Source of the DNA: an uncultured Eubacteriales bacterium
Lineage (GTDB): Bacteria; Bacillota; Clostridia; Monoglobales; Monoglobaceae
DNA: 24,928 nucleotides
NCBI GenBank assembly: GCA_900542675.1
Contig: UQOT01000022.1
Coordinates: forward strand, 1 to 24,928
Direction of reading: 5' to 3'
Translations under genes and position numbers: made by a program
The notes under the pieces: model-generated
Told to the model about the DNA's origin: nothing
Database searches by the model: none
Seen by the model: the letters and a program-made list of their open reading frames with translations, nothing else
Shown here: piece by piece, positions 15,775 through 21,929 of the stretch
How the letters are laid out: each line of letters opens with the position of its first letter
How positions within the stretch are numbered: position 1 is the stretch's first letter

Positions 15775-15803
15775 ATATTAACACAAACCGCGCTCTTTGT
15801 CAA
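15775..15803 (-). promoter_or_regulatory. Sigma-A-type promoter of lysA
   Basis: On the minus strand TTGACA (15803-15798), a 17-nt spacer and TAATAT (15780-15775) form a good promoter. The leader is about 50 nt, too short for a lysine riboswitch or T-box, so lysA regulation must come from elsewhere. The gap between spo0A and lysA is only 134 bp. Confidence 0.75.
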
Positions 15804-15814
15804 CATAAAGAAGT

Positions 15815-15836
15815 CCCCGCGCCATATAACGCGGGG
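15815..15836 (-). terminator. Terminator after spo0A
   Basis: CCCCGCG (15815-15821) and CGCGGGG (15830-15836) form a strong GC stem. Reading from spo0A (stop at 15855) the tail is ACTTCTTT, a weak U-tract; the better ATTTTTTG tract is on the plus strand, where no gene precedes it. It lies just upstream of the lysA promoter and insulates the two units. Confidence 0.7.
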
Positions 15837-15854
15837 ATTTTTTGTGCAAATTTA

Positions 15855-16655
15855 TTAGGATGCATTTTTAAGCTGAAGTCTCAGCTTGTCGGCTATCATT
15901 GCTATAAATTCAGAATTTGTCGGCTTGCCCTTTATCTGCGATACCGTATATCCGAACACGTTGTTGAGCGTGTCCGTATCGCCTCTGTCCCAAGCAAGCT
16001 CAATCGCGTGACGAATAGCCCTTTCGACGCGGCTTGAGGTCGTTCCAAAACTCTCAGCAATTGTCGGATACAGCTCCTTTGTCACCGAATTCATAATATC
16101 AAGGTCATAAATCGCCATCATTATCGCGTGCCTTATATACTGATATCCCTTGATGTGCGCGGGTATTCCTATTTCGTGTATAACATTTGTGACCATTGCC
16201 TCGACTTCACTGTAATCATACTTGTTCATATTTATGCTGCCTGCGGAAATCACGCTTGCCGACGGCGTTATCGGAGCTGTCATCATCGTCACGCGCTCAA
16301 TCAGTGCATCATAATTTATCGGCTTTAACATATAATACTCAACGCCAAACGAATTGGAAAACGACGCTATTGTGTCGTTTAGCACAGAACTTACAACTAT
16401 TATATGCGGTCTCTTTTGAAGCTGAATTCTGCTCAGTCTCTCAAGCACGCCCAGCCCGTCAATCGTCGGCAGAACAAGATCCATAATAAGTACATCGACA
16501 TCGTTGTTTTTAACAAGGCTCACCGCCTCAAGTCCGTCATACGCACATCCTACGATGTCAATCTTTTTCGACTCTCTCATATAATCGCACAGGTTCTTTA
16601 CGAAATTTTTGTCAAAGTCTGCGATTACAACATTGATTTTCTCTTTGATTTGCAT
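15855..16655 (-). CDS. spo0A: Sporulation master regulator Spo0A
   Basis: The 266-residue response regulator controls entry into sporulation when phosphorylated. The receiver domain (about 6-125) has phosphoacceptor D59 in IMDLVLP, S89/S90 at the switch position and K111 in MLKPI. The acidic pocket reads A12-D13-F14-D15 rather than the usual A-D-D-N. The C-terminal domain (about 150-266) is unmistakable: VIHEIGIPAHIKGYQYIRHA, KELYPTIAESFGTTSSRVERA and FGYTVSQIKGKPTNSEFIAM, with the recognition helix around TTSSRVERAIRHAIE. GGAG lies 9 nt before the ATG. spoIVB lies 217 bp upstream, the classic arrangement, but spo0A has its own perfect promoter. Confidence 0.98.
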   Translation of the reverse strand: MQIKEKINVVIADFDKNFVKNLCDYMRESKKIDIVGCAYDGLEAVSLVKNNDVDVLIMDLVLPTIDGLGVLERLSRIQLQKRPHIIVVSSVLNDTIASFSNSFGVEYYMLKPINYDALIERVTMMTAPITPSASVISAGSINMNKYDYSEVEAMVTNVIHEIGIPAHIKGYQYIRHAIMMAIYDLDIMNSVTKELYPTIAESFGTTSSRVERAIRHAIELAWDRGDTDTLNNVFGYTVSQIKGKPTNSEFIAMIADKLRLQLKNAS

Positions 16656-16754
16656 TTTTCCATCTCCGTATTAAAATTATTTTGTCCAAGCTCTTAAACA
16701 TTATCCCACTTCGTTACATTAAGTTACAATATTTGGCACTCGAACAATAATTGA

Positions 16755-16783
16755 ATTATACACAATTTGATTTAAAATGTCAA
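16755..16783 (-). promoter_or_regulatory. Perfect sigma-A-type promoter of spo0A
   Basis: On the minus strand TTGACA (16783-16778), a 17-nt spacer and TATAAT (16760-16755) match consensus at every position. The start near 16748 gives a leader of about 93 nt containing two TGTAAC direct repeats (about 16711-16728). No clear sigma-H pattern (AGGA-N12-GAAT) was found by eye. Confidence 0.85.
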
Positions 16784-16808
16784 TACATATTAGCAAATTT
16801 TTACCACA

Positions 16809-16821
16809 TTTTGTCACAAAA
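16809..16821. promoter_or_regulatory. Dyad TTTTGTCACAAAA upstream of the spo0A promoter
   Basis: A 13-bp inverted repeat with one central base ends 25 bp upstream of the spo0A -35 box. The TTTGTC half resembles part of a Spo0A box (TTGTCGAA), but the GA of the core is missing. An autoregulatory or other operator role is possible and unproven. Confidence 0.3.
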
Positions 16822-16823
16822 GT

Positions 16824-16852
16824 AAAAAAGGGCGAATTTATCACCCTTTTTT
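16824..16852 (-). terminator. Terminator after spoIVB
   Basis: AAAAAAGGGCGA (16824-16835) pairs with TCACCCTTTTTT (16841-16852) with one G-T pair and a five-base loop. Reading from spoIVB, which stops at 16873, the second arm ends in TTTTTT followed by ACTTTTG, a good U-tract. It separates spoIVB transcripts from the spo0A promoter. Confidence 0.8.
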
Positions 16853-16872
16853 AATATATTTTGCATATTATT

Positions 16873-17916
16873 TTATTCCATATTTTCGATAAATACGCCG
16901 TAGCCTCTTTGAGGGTCATTAACCAAAACGTGAGTTACCGCACCTACAAGACAGCCGTCCTGAATAATAGGGCTTCCGCTCATACCGCGGACTATTCCTC
17001 CCGTCTTTTCATTTAAGTTGTCATCAGCGACTTTAAATATGATGTTTTTGTCACAGTCACTGCCCAAATCGACTTTTTCTATTTCAATTCTATACTGCTC
17101 AATTTTGGTGTTTTCGACATTTGACAGAATATATGCTTCACCTTCGTGTACATTTTCCGCCTGAATAGTCATAATCGGCTCGCCGCCCGGCGTGAAGTTT
17201 TCGGAATTTGTCACTTTTCCCGCAACTCCGTACTTGTTGCTCGATGTCACAGAGCCAATCTTTAGTTTGTTTTCCGAGTATACTCCGATTAGCTCTCCCG
17301 GAGTTCCACGCTCTCCTTTTCTGACTCCCACTATCTCGCACTTATACACATCGCCGCACAAACTGCCTATATCTGCGCCGCTCTTTGAGTCGCTTATCTC
17401 ATGACCAACCGCATAAAACTCAGACGCATTTGCATCATAATACGTTATTGTACCAACACCCGACGCCGCATCTTTTGCCCATATACCTATTTTCAGCTTA
17501 CCGTCCGTATCCCTCACCGGATTGACCTTAACGGTACGCTCGTCACCCGTGAGCGACTTCACTTTAAGGTCTACGCTCTCGCCATCATCGACTGTCTCAT
17601 TGATACAGCTAACCATTTCATCAACGGTTTTAATCTCTTTGTCACCGACGCCGATAATTACCTCTCCTACATTCAGTCCCGCACTCTTTGCGGGAGATGC
17701 GGACTTACCGTGTTTTCCGCCGCCCGACACATCGCCGAAGTCGTCAATATATACTCCGTTGTAACTGAGTGATACGCCTATGCTCTGTCCGCCCGGAATG
17801 ACCTCTTTGGGCTCGGCAGCAGACGCTGTGATGCATAATAAACTTAAAAAAATAATTGCAAATACAGCAGGAAACGTTATTCTTATTCTGCCCGCTTTTA
17901 TTTCAGGCAACTTCAT
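16873..17916 (-). CDS. spoIVB: SpoIVB serine peptidase (S55)
   Basis: This 347-residue forespore-made protease is exported into the intermembrane space, where it cuts SpoIVFA and so starts activation of pro-sigma-K in the mother cell. Residues 1-34 form a signal peptide or anchor. A PDZ domain covers about 70-135 (PAKSAGLNVGEVIIGVGDKE). The S55 domain has H172 in AVGHEI and S313 in GMSGSP, followed by GAVTHVLVNDPQRGYGVF. The frame extends upstream to 18102, but the extra 62 residues are antisense to a separate small gene. The ATG at 17916 has AAAGGAG closely upstream and begins the signal peptide, so I chose it. It is somewhat shorter than the Bacillus protein (about 426). Confidence 0.95.
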   Translation of the reverse strand: MKLPEIKAGRIRITFPAVFAIIFLSLLCITASAAEPKEVIPGGQSIGVSLSYNGVYIDDFGDVSGGGKHGKSASPAKSAGLNVGEVIIGVGDKEIKTVDEMVSCINETVDDGESVDLKVKSLTGDERTVKVNPVRDTDGKLKIGIWAKDAASGVGTITYYDANASEFYAVGHEISDSKSGADIGSLCGDVYKCEIVGVRKGERGTPGELIGVYSENKLKIGSVTSSNKYGVAGKVTNSENFTPGGEPIMTIQAENVHEGEAYILSNVENTKIEQYRIEIEKVDLGSDCDKNIIFKVADDNLNEKTGGIVRGMSGSPIIQDGCLVGAVTHVLVNDPQRGYGVFIENME

Positions 17917-17980
17917 CACGCTCCTTTCATAAAGTAGTATCCGCATATTAAGTACAATTAAAAGGAACAATAAATGAAAA

Positions 17981-18009
17981 TATGGGGCGACAATAACTGC
18001 CGCCCCATA
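17981..18009 (-). terminator. Terminator after the Asn/Gln-rich small gene
   Basis: TATGGGGCG (17981-17989) pairs perfectly with CGCCCCATA (18001-18009). On the minus strand it follows the small gene's stop by 10 nt and is followed by TTTTCATTTATTG. It implies that the small gene is transcribed separately from spoIVB. No convincing promoter for spoIVB is visible in 17917-17980; GATACTA at about 17936-17942 is near a forespore -10, but no -35 fits. Confidence 0.75.
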
Positions 18010-18019
18010 AAGAACAAAA

Positions 18020-18142
18020 TTAATTATTATTTTGATTATTTTGATTGTTTTGGTTATTGCGGTTATTCTGCTGATTGTTCTGTTCGTTCTGCTGATTGTC
18101 ACGATTCTGGTTCTGGTTTTGCTTGTTATTCTTGCTTGACAT
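18020..18142 (-). CDS. Small Asn/Gln-rich protein, 40 residues
   Basis: An ATG at 18142-18140 follows AGGAGG by 7 nt and opens a 40-codon frame to TAA, closed by a good terminator 10 nt later. The product begins MSSKNNKQNQNQNRDNQQNE and continues to a C-terminal run of NNQ units ending NNN. Asn (20) and Gln (11) make up 31 of 40 residues; charged residues are Lys, Arg, Asp and Glu in single copies, and there is no hydrophobic residue after Met1. It must be disordered. I recognise no family. It lies between spoIVB and a divergent LSm/GerQ-like gene, which hints at a spore-associated role. Glutamine with N-terminal lysine could suit transglutaminase crosslinking in a spore coat, but that is speculation. 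Confidence 0.8.
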   Translation of the reverse strand: MSSKNNKQNQNQNRDNQQNEQNNQQNNRNNQNNQNNQNNN

Positions 18143-18208
18143 TGTCAAACCTCCTAAAAAATTAAATTTGTTCTTGCAATAGTATTATTTACAAAAAAGT
18201 TTTTCTTA

Positions 18209-18222
18209 TACACATATGTGTA
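18209..18222. promoter_or_regulatory. Perfect 14-bp palindrome in a divergent intergenic region
   Basis: TACACATATGTGTA is a perfect palindrome, 66 bp before the start of the small Asn/Gln-rich gene and 70 bp before the divergent gene. Its near-central position suggests an operator shared by both. AATACTA at about 18178-18184 on the minus strand is close to a forespore sigma-G -10, with GTATA 20 nt upstream (a spacing slightly too long). Confidence 0.45.
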
Positions 18223-18292
18223 AACATTTATTTTTATATGAATAGAATATATAAAAAGTATTTTTTAAAATTATAATTCGGAGGTTATTATT

Positions 18293-18676
18293 TTGATGCA
18301 AAAAACAACGCAGCGAAATACAAAACGTATTGTAAAATACGACAAAGACGATATTATCATACCCGTACCGGAAAACTGTGACGATACTGCCTATGACGCT
18401 GTAATAAAACCAAATGGACTCGGCGGTACCGAAAAATTTTTCAGTATTCCCAAGAATGCCGAAGGAACAGCCTGCGCACTTCAAAAATATCTCGAAAACT
18501 TCCGCGGCAGAAATGTGTGCGCGGCGCTCTGGACAAACGGACAGAATAAAATCGAGAAGTGCGGCGTACTGACCGAAGTCGGCAGCGACTATATAGCAAT
18601 CAGAGAAAACAAAGCAAAACGCCTGATTTTAATAAATATGGATAAAGTAAAATATATAAGCGTATTCTGTGTCTGA
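18293..18676 (+). CDS. Unknown protein with a C-terminal LSm/GerQ-like segment
   Basis: The 126-127-residue cytoplasmic-type protein has no signal or membrane segment. GGAGG (18280-18284) is 8 nt before a TTG (18293) and 11 nt before an ATG (18296), so either can start it. The N-terminal 60 residues are polar and variable. The C-terminal part (about 65-127), with YLENFRGRNVCAALWTNGQN, GVLTEVGSDYIAIRE and LILINMDKVKYISVF, follows the small beta-barrel pattern of coat protein GerQ and of DUF2642 proteins (GvLtxVGxDyIxi ... vxyI). This is pattern recall, not a database match. It is divergent from the Asn/Gln-rich gene and shares a palindrome-bearing promoter region with it, which suggests co-expression, perhaps in the mother cell. 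Confidence 0.7.
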   Translation: MMQKTTQRNTKRIVKYDKDDIIIPVPENCDDTAYDAVIKPNGLGGTEKFFSIPKNAEGTACALQKYLENFRGRNVCAALWTNGQNKIEKCGVLTEVGSDYIAIRENKAKRLILINMDKVKYISVFCV

Positions 18677-18763
18677 CTCCCGCAAACACAAAAAGCCAAA
18701 TCCATTGTACAAACTGCACAATAAACCCGATATTTTATTTTGCAACATCAACAAAGTTAGCTA

Positions 18764-18792
18764 TTGAATTTTTAACAAAAATATTGTATTAT
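18764..18792 (+). promoter_or_regulatory. Sigma-A-like promoter with no coding gene downstream
   Basis: TTGAAT (18764-18769), a 17-nt spacer and TATTAT (18787-18792) match ten of twelve consensus positions. The predicted start is near 18799. No gene in this direction follows before the convergent radC, so it may drive a short RNA. Confidence 0.45.
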
Positions 18793-18798
18793 ATATAC

Positions 18799-18905
18799 AT
18801 ACCACAACTAACTAACAATCTTTTTTTCATTTCCCTCTGCTTGATTTATTTCAGGCAGAACACTCCCGACCGAGATGTAAACATCTCGGTCACATTTTTG
18901 TTTAG
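18799..18905 (+). ncRNA. Candidate small RNA of about 105 nt
   Basis: Between a sigma-A-like promoter and a hairpin with a U-rich tail lies a pyrimidine-rich stretch (TCTTTTTTTCATTTCCCTC) followed by a 9-bp stem (18836-18844 with 18851-18859, one G-U pair) and then the terminator stem. No frame is convincing. It could be a regulatory RNA, or just the 3' end of the preceding gene (stop at 18676) combined with a chance promoter. It is convergent with radC. Confidence 0.35.
18868..18891 (+). terminator. Terminator hairpin between convergent units
   Basis: GACCGAGATGT (18868-18878) pairs perfectly with ACATCTCGGTC (18881-18891), followed on the plus strand by ACATTTTTGTTT. It ends rightward transcription just before the radC stop at 18920. 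On the minus strand the tail (GGGAGTG) is not U-rich, so radC termination is less clear. Confidence 0.78.
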
Positions 18906-18919
18906 AGCACTTATTTCTC

Positions 18920-19621
18920 TTATTTTTTCAAAAGCTTATTATCCTCTTCGCGGAAGCTGAAATACTTCTCACCCGCTATGATTATATGGTCGAGAAGATG
19001 GATTTGTATTGCATTTGCCGCCTTCTCAAACGCCTTTGTGCTCGGTCTGTCCTCGCCGCTCGGATACGGTTTGGCGCTCGGGTGATTATGCGTCAGCACG
19101 ACATAATACGCACCGCAGAGAACTGCGCTGCGAAGCACGGCGTTAGTACTGAAGTATACGCCATCCATCGAGCCGCTGCTTATATGTTCAAACTTGATAA
19201 GACGAAATGTCTTAGTAAGAAATACCGCATAAAGATTTTCTGCAACAGTATCAATAAAGAGCGAACGGCAAAACCTTGTAAGTGACTCAACGCTTTGCAG
19301 CACCGTATCGCCGTTATTCTCATAAGCCATTTTGGAACGTTCAACTATTCCCGCAACCGACGGCAGAGTATGTAAATATTCGGCAACTCTAAGCCCCACT
19401 CCGTCCACCGTCTGAAGCTCTTTAACATCCGCGGTAAGCACGCCGTAAATCGAATGAAACTTTTTGAGCAGATTATGTGCAATTTCATTCGTATTACCTC
19501 TCGGAATTGCATTGAACAACATAATTTCAAGCTGTTCGTGCTCAGGAAGGAATGCCATACCGCTGATTTCCGCCTTATCCCTCATTCTTTGTCTATGTCC
19601 CGCGTGTAAATTCGCGTCCAT
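18920..19621 (-). CDS. radC: RadC family JAB/MPN domain protein
   Basis: The 233-residue protein has an N-terminal helical part with a helix-hairpin-helix-like VDGVGLRVAEYL (about 72-83) and a C-terminal JAB metal-binding domain (about 110-230). The metal ligands are H178 and H180 in THNHPS and D191 in PSGED, with E128/E129 near AENLYAVFL. RadC proteins were once linked to DNA repair, but their true function is unresolved. Its ATG overlaps the pyrE stop by one base (TAATG), so it is translated with the pyr operon. The N-terminus HAGHRQRMRDKAE is like the Clostridia form in which the gene often stands alone. No key residue is missing. Confidence 0.9.
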   Translation of the reverse strand: MDANLHAGHRQRMRDKAEISGMAFLPEHEQLEIMLFNAIPRGNTNEIAHNLLKKFHSIYGVLTADVKELQTVDGVGLRVAEYLHTLPSVAGIVERSKMAYENNGDTVLQSVESLTRFCRSLFIDTVAENLYAVFLTKTFRLIKFEHISSGSMDGVYFSTNAVLRSAVLCGAYYVVLTHNHPSAKPYPSGEDRPSTKAFEKAANAIQIHLLDHIIIAGEKYFSFREEDNKLLKK

Positions 19622-20196
19622 TATTTTACCTTTCTGCTGCCGGGCTTAACAAGCGGCACACCTGTTTTGCAAATCGGACACTCGTCCGGCTCATACGAGG
19701 TTATATCCATAGAGAACGCACTTTTATACTGAACGCCGAAGTCAATTTTTCCGCCGGTTCTGTCCACTATTGAACCAATGCCGACTATAACTCCGCCCGC
19801 CTCTTTAACAAGCTCCATAACCTCACGTACACTGCCGCCAGTCGTAACAACATCCTCGACAATAAGCACGCGCTGACCCTTTTCGATGGTAAATCCGCGT
19901 CTTAATGTCATTTTACCGTCCTCACGCTCAGCAAAAATATTCTTAACACCGAGCTGTCTGCCAACCTCGTAAGACATCTGAATTGCGCCTATTGCAGGAC
20001 CGATTACGAGCTCTACGTTATCATCCTTATACTGATTTGAAAGCTCTGCGCAGAGCGGCTCACTGTACTTTGCATACTGGAAAATCTTAGCGCACTGCAT
20101 ATACTTGTCGCTGTGTCTGCCCGACGTCAGCAAAAAGTGTCCCTCAAGCAGAACTCCCGCCTCTTTAAGCATATCAATAATCTGTTCTTTTGTCAT
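19621..20196 (-). CDS. pyrE: Orotate phosphoribosyltransferase
   Basis: The 191-residue enzyme joins orotate to PRPP to make OMP. The PRPP motif is VLIVEDVVTTGGS (about 110-122), and LTSGRHSDKY near the N-terminus and IGPAIGAIQMSYEV (about 65-78) complete the type I PRTase fold. A C-terminal CPIC motif (C173, C176) in DECPICKTGVPLVKPGSR is a feature I associate with a PyrE subset in Clostridia and archaea and may bind metal. It starts 29 bp after pyrD with an AGGA ribosome binding site, and ends in a one-base overlap with radC. Confidence 0.96.
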   Translation of the reverse strand: MTKEQIIDMLKEAGVLLEGHFLLTSGRHSDKYMQCAKIFQYAKYSEPLCAELSNQYKDDNVELVIGPAIGAIQMSYEVGRQLGVKNIFAEREDGKMTLRRGFTIEKGQRVLIVEDVVTTGGSVREVMELVKEAGGVIVGIGSIVDRTGGKIDFGVQYKSAFSMDITSYEPDECPICKTGVPLVKPGSRKVK

Positions 20197-20225
20197 TTTT
20201 GTATCCTCCGATATAATATATATTT

Positions 20226-21137
20226 TTAGCTGTTTAATTCAAGTTTTCCGACTATATCTTTAACGCTCTTAAATCCGTTTTGGTCAAGATAGTCATTTAT
20301 GCCGTTTCTGACCTTTATCCACGCATAAGGGTCAACAATTCCCGCTGTACCGACAGAAACCGCATCCGCTCCCGCGAGCAGGAATTCAATCGCGTCCTCG
20401 CCGGTTGAAATTCCACCCATACCGATTATAGGAATTTTGACCGCTTGGCGTACCTGATAAACCATTCTTACTGCGACAGGCTTAACAGCAGGACCTGAAA
20501 ATCCGCCCACATTGTTATTAAGCACCGGGCGCCTTGTCTTTATGTCAATCTTCATACCGAGCAAAGTATTTATAAGCGATACCGCGTCCGCTCCGCCTGC
20601 TTCGGCAGCTCTTGCCATCTCGGCAATATCGGTCACATTCGGCGAAAGCTTAACTATAAGCGGAACTTTAGAAACCGCCTTGACCTTTGACGTAATCTCT
20701 TCAACCATCTTCGCATCGGTTCCAAAAGCCATACCACCCGTCTTTACATTAGGGCAGGATATATTGAGTTCAAACATATCGAGCTTATCACCTAATATTT
20801 CAGCCACCTCAACATAGTCATCAATCGATGAACCGCAGAGATTTCCGATAAGCTTAGTATCAAACTTACGCAGCCACGGCAGCTCAGACTCAATAAAATG
20901 TTCCGCACCGGGGTTTTGAAGTCCGACGCTGTTCAAAATTCCCGAGGTAACCTCGGCAATTCTCGGCGACTTGTTTCCGAGCCTCGGTTTTGCCGACAGA
21001 GCCTTTAAGCAAACTGCGCCCAAATTTGATAAATCAAAATACTCGGCGTACTCGCGTCCGAAGCCGAACGTACCCGAGCCGGTCGTGACCGGGTTTTTCC
21101 ACTCAACTCCCGCAATATTTACACTGAGATCAGCCAT
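20226..21137 (-). CDS. pyrD: Dihydroorotate dehydrogenase B (NAD+), catalytic subunit
   Basis: The 303-residue FMN enzyme oxidises dihydroorotate to orotate and works with PyrK using NAD+. The type 1B catalytic cysteine is C128 in ELNISCPNVKTGG. Other motifs are GSGTFGFGREY, K45 in CLKALSAKPR, GILNSVGLQNPG, VKLSPNVTD and IPIIGMGGISTGEDA. The open frame extends 16 codons further upstream, but the ATG at 21137 has GGAGGTGG about 6 nt upstream and starts the conserved MADLSVNIAG. The start overlaps the end of pyrK by 8 bp, so the two subunits are translationally coupled. Confidence 0.96.
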   Translation of the reverse strand: MADLSVNIAGVEWKNPVTTGSGTFGFGREYAEYFDLSNLGAVCLKALSAKPRLGNKSPRIAEVTSGILNSVGLQNPGAEHFIESELPWLRKFDTKLIGNLCGSSIDDYVEVAEILGDKLDMFELNISCPNVKTGGMAFGTDAKMVEEITSKVKAVSKVPLIVKLSPNVTDIAEMARAAEAGGADAVSLINTLLGMKIDIKTRRPVLNNNVGGFSGPAVKPVAVRMVYQVRQAVKIPIIGMGGISTGEDAIEFLLAGADAVSVGTAGIVDPYAWIKVRNGINDYLDQNGFKSVKDIVGKLELNS

Positions 21138-21897
21138 CAAAATCCACCTCCGCTCCGTTAAACACAGGTCCGTCCTTGCAAACACGCTTTCGCGAGCCGT
21201 CCTTCATAGTGCAGGTGCAGGTCACGCAAGCGCCGACGCCGCAGCCCATACGCTCCTCCATTGAGATATAACACTTTATACCGTTCTCTGAGCAAAATTC
21301 AGCCGCAATTTTCATCATAGGCTTTGGCCCGCACACATAGGCCCTTTTTACATTTTTGCCTGACATAACGTGGTTTTTTAGCATATCCGTAACAAAACCG
21401 TGATATCCCGCGCTGCCGTCGTCGCTTGCTACAAATACTTCGCGGCATACACGGCTGAACTCGTCCGCCATAACAACGTTTTCAGCATCTCTGAAACCAA
21501 GCATCGCTATCGGACTTTCAGGCAGTTTTCTTGCAAGATTAAGCAGAGGAAACACACCAATTCCGCCGCCGATTAAAATGACATCGCCGTCTGCGGTGCT
21601 ATCGGGAAACGTCACGTCAAATCCGTTTCCAAGCGGACCGAGTACGTCAAGCATAGAGCCGACAGATGCGTTTGCCAGTCTCTCGGTGCCCTTGCCTCTT
21701 ACCTCAAACACAAATCTGACATAGCGTCCTTCCGTCACGTCACATATACTTATCGGGCGTCTTAAAAACGTATCGCCGCCGCAAAGCACGTGAACAAACT
21801 GACCTGGCTTTGCATCGCGCGCAATCTGCTCGCAGTCAATCGTATAGTCGAACAACCCTCGCCGCGGCGAACGCTTGCCTACAAGTTTACATATCAT
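21130..21897 (-). CDS. pyrK: Dihydroorotate dehydrogenase B, electron transfer subunit
   Basis: The 255-residue flavin/iron-sulfur reductase passes electrons from PyrD to NAD+. It has an FAD-binding barrel (about 1-98, with RRPISICD at 46-53), an NAD domain starting at LIGGGIGVFPLLNLA (about 108-122) and a C-terminal 2Fe-2S site with C219, C224, C227 and C240 in the order MGCGVGACVTCTC...RVCKDGPVF. CGPKPMM (about 189-195) is the usual NAD-domain signature. It follows pyrF by 32 bp with a GGAGG ribosome binding site and overlaps pyrD by 8 bp. All ligands are present. Confidence 0.96.
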   Translation of the reverse strand: MICKLVGKRSPRRGLFDYTIDCEQIARDAKPGQFVHVLCGGDTFLRRPISICDVTEGRYVRFVFEVRGKGTERLANASVGSMLDVLGPLGNGFDVTFPDSTADGDVILIGGGIGVFPLLNLARKLPESPIAMLGFRDAENVVMADEFSRVCREVFVASDDGSAGYHGFVTDMLKNHVMSGKNVKRAYVCGPKPMMKIAAEFCSENGIKCYISMEERMGCGVGACVTCTCTMKDGSRKRVCKDGPVFNGAEVDFDG

Positions 21898-21929
21898 ATT
21901 AAAACCTCCGGATTACAAACTAAATCGGC

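Noticed and set aside
15721..15775. Lysine riboswitch or T-box before lysA
   Set aside because: The leader from the predicted start is only about 50 nt, too short, and shows no antiterminator pair.
17917..18102. 62-residue N-terminal extension of SpoIVB
   Set aside because: It would read through the terminator hairpin and the complement-frame of the Asn/Gln-rich gene, and the ATG at 17916 has a good ribosome binding site and starts a normal signal peptide.
17974..18165. 63-codon plus-strand frame opposite the Asn/Gln-rich gene
   Set aside because: No ribosome binding site; its Tyr/Cys/Ser-rich low-complexity product is just the complement of the Asn/Gln codons.
18143..18190. Sigma-G promoter for the Asn/Gln-rich gene (GTATA and AATACTA)
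   Set aside because: The spacing of 20 nt is longer than the usual sigma-F/G range, so it is mentioned only as a hint.
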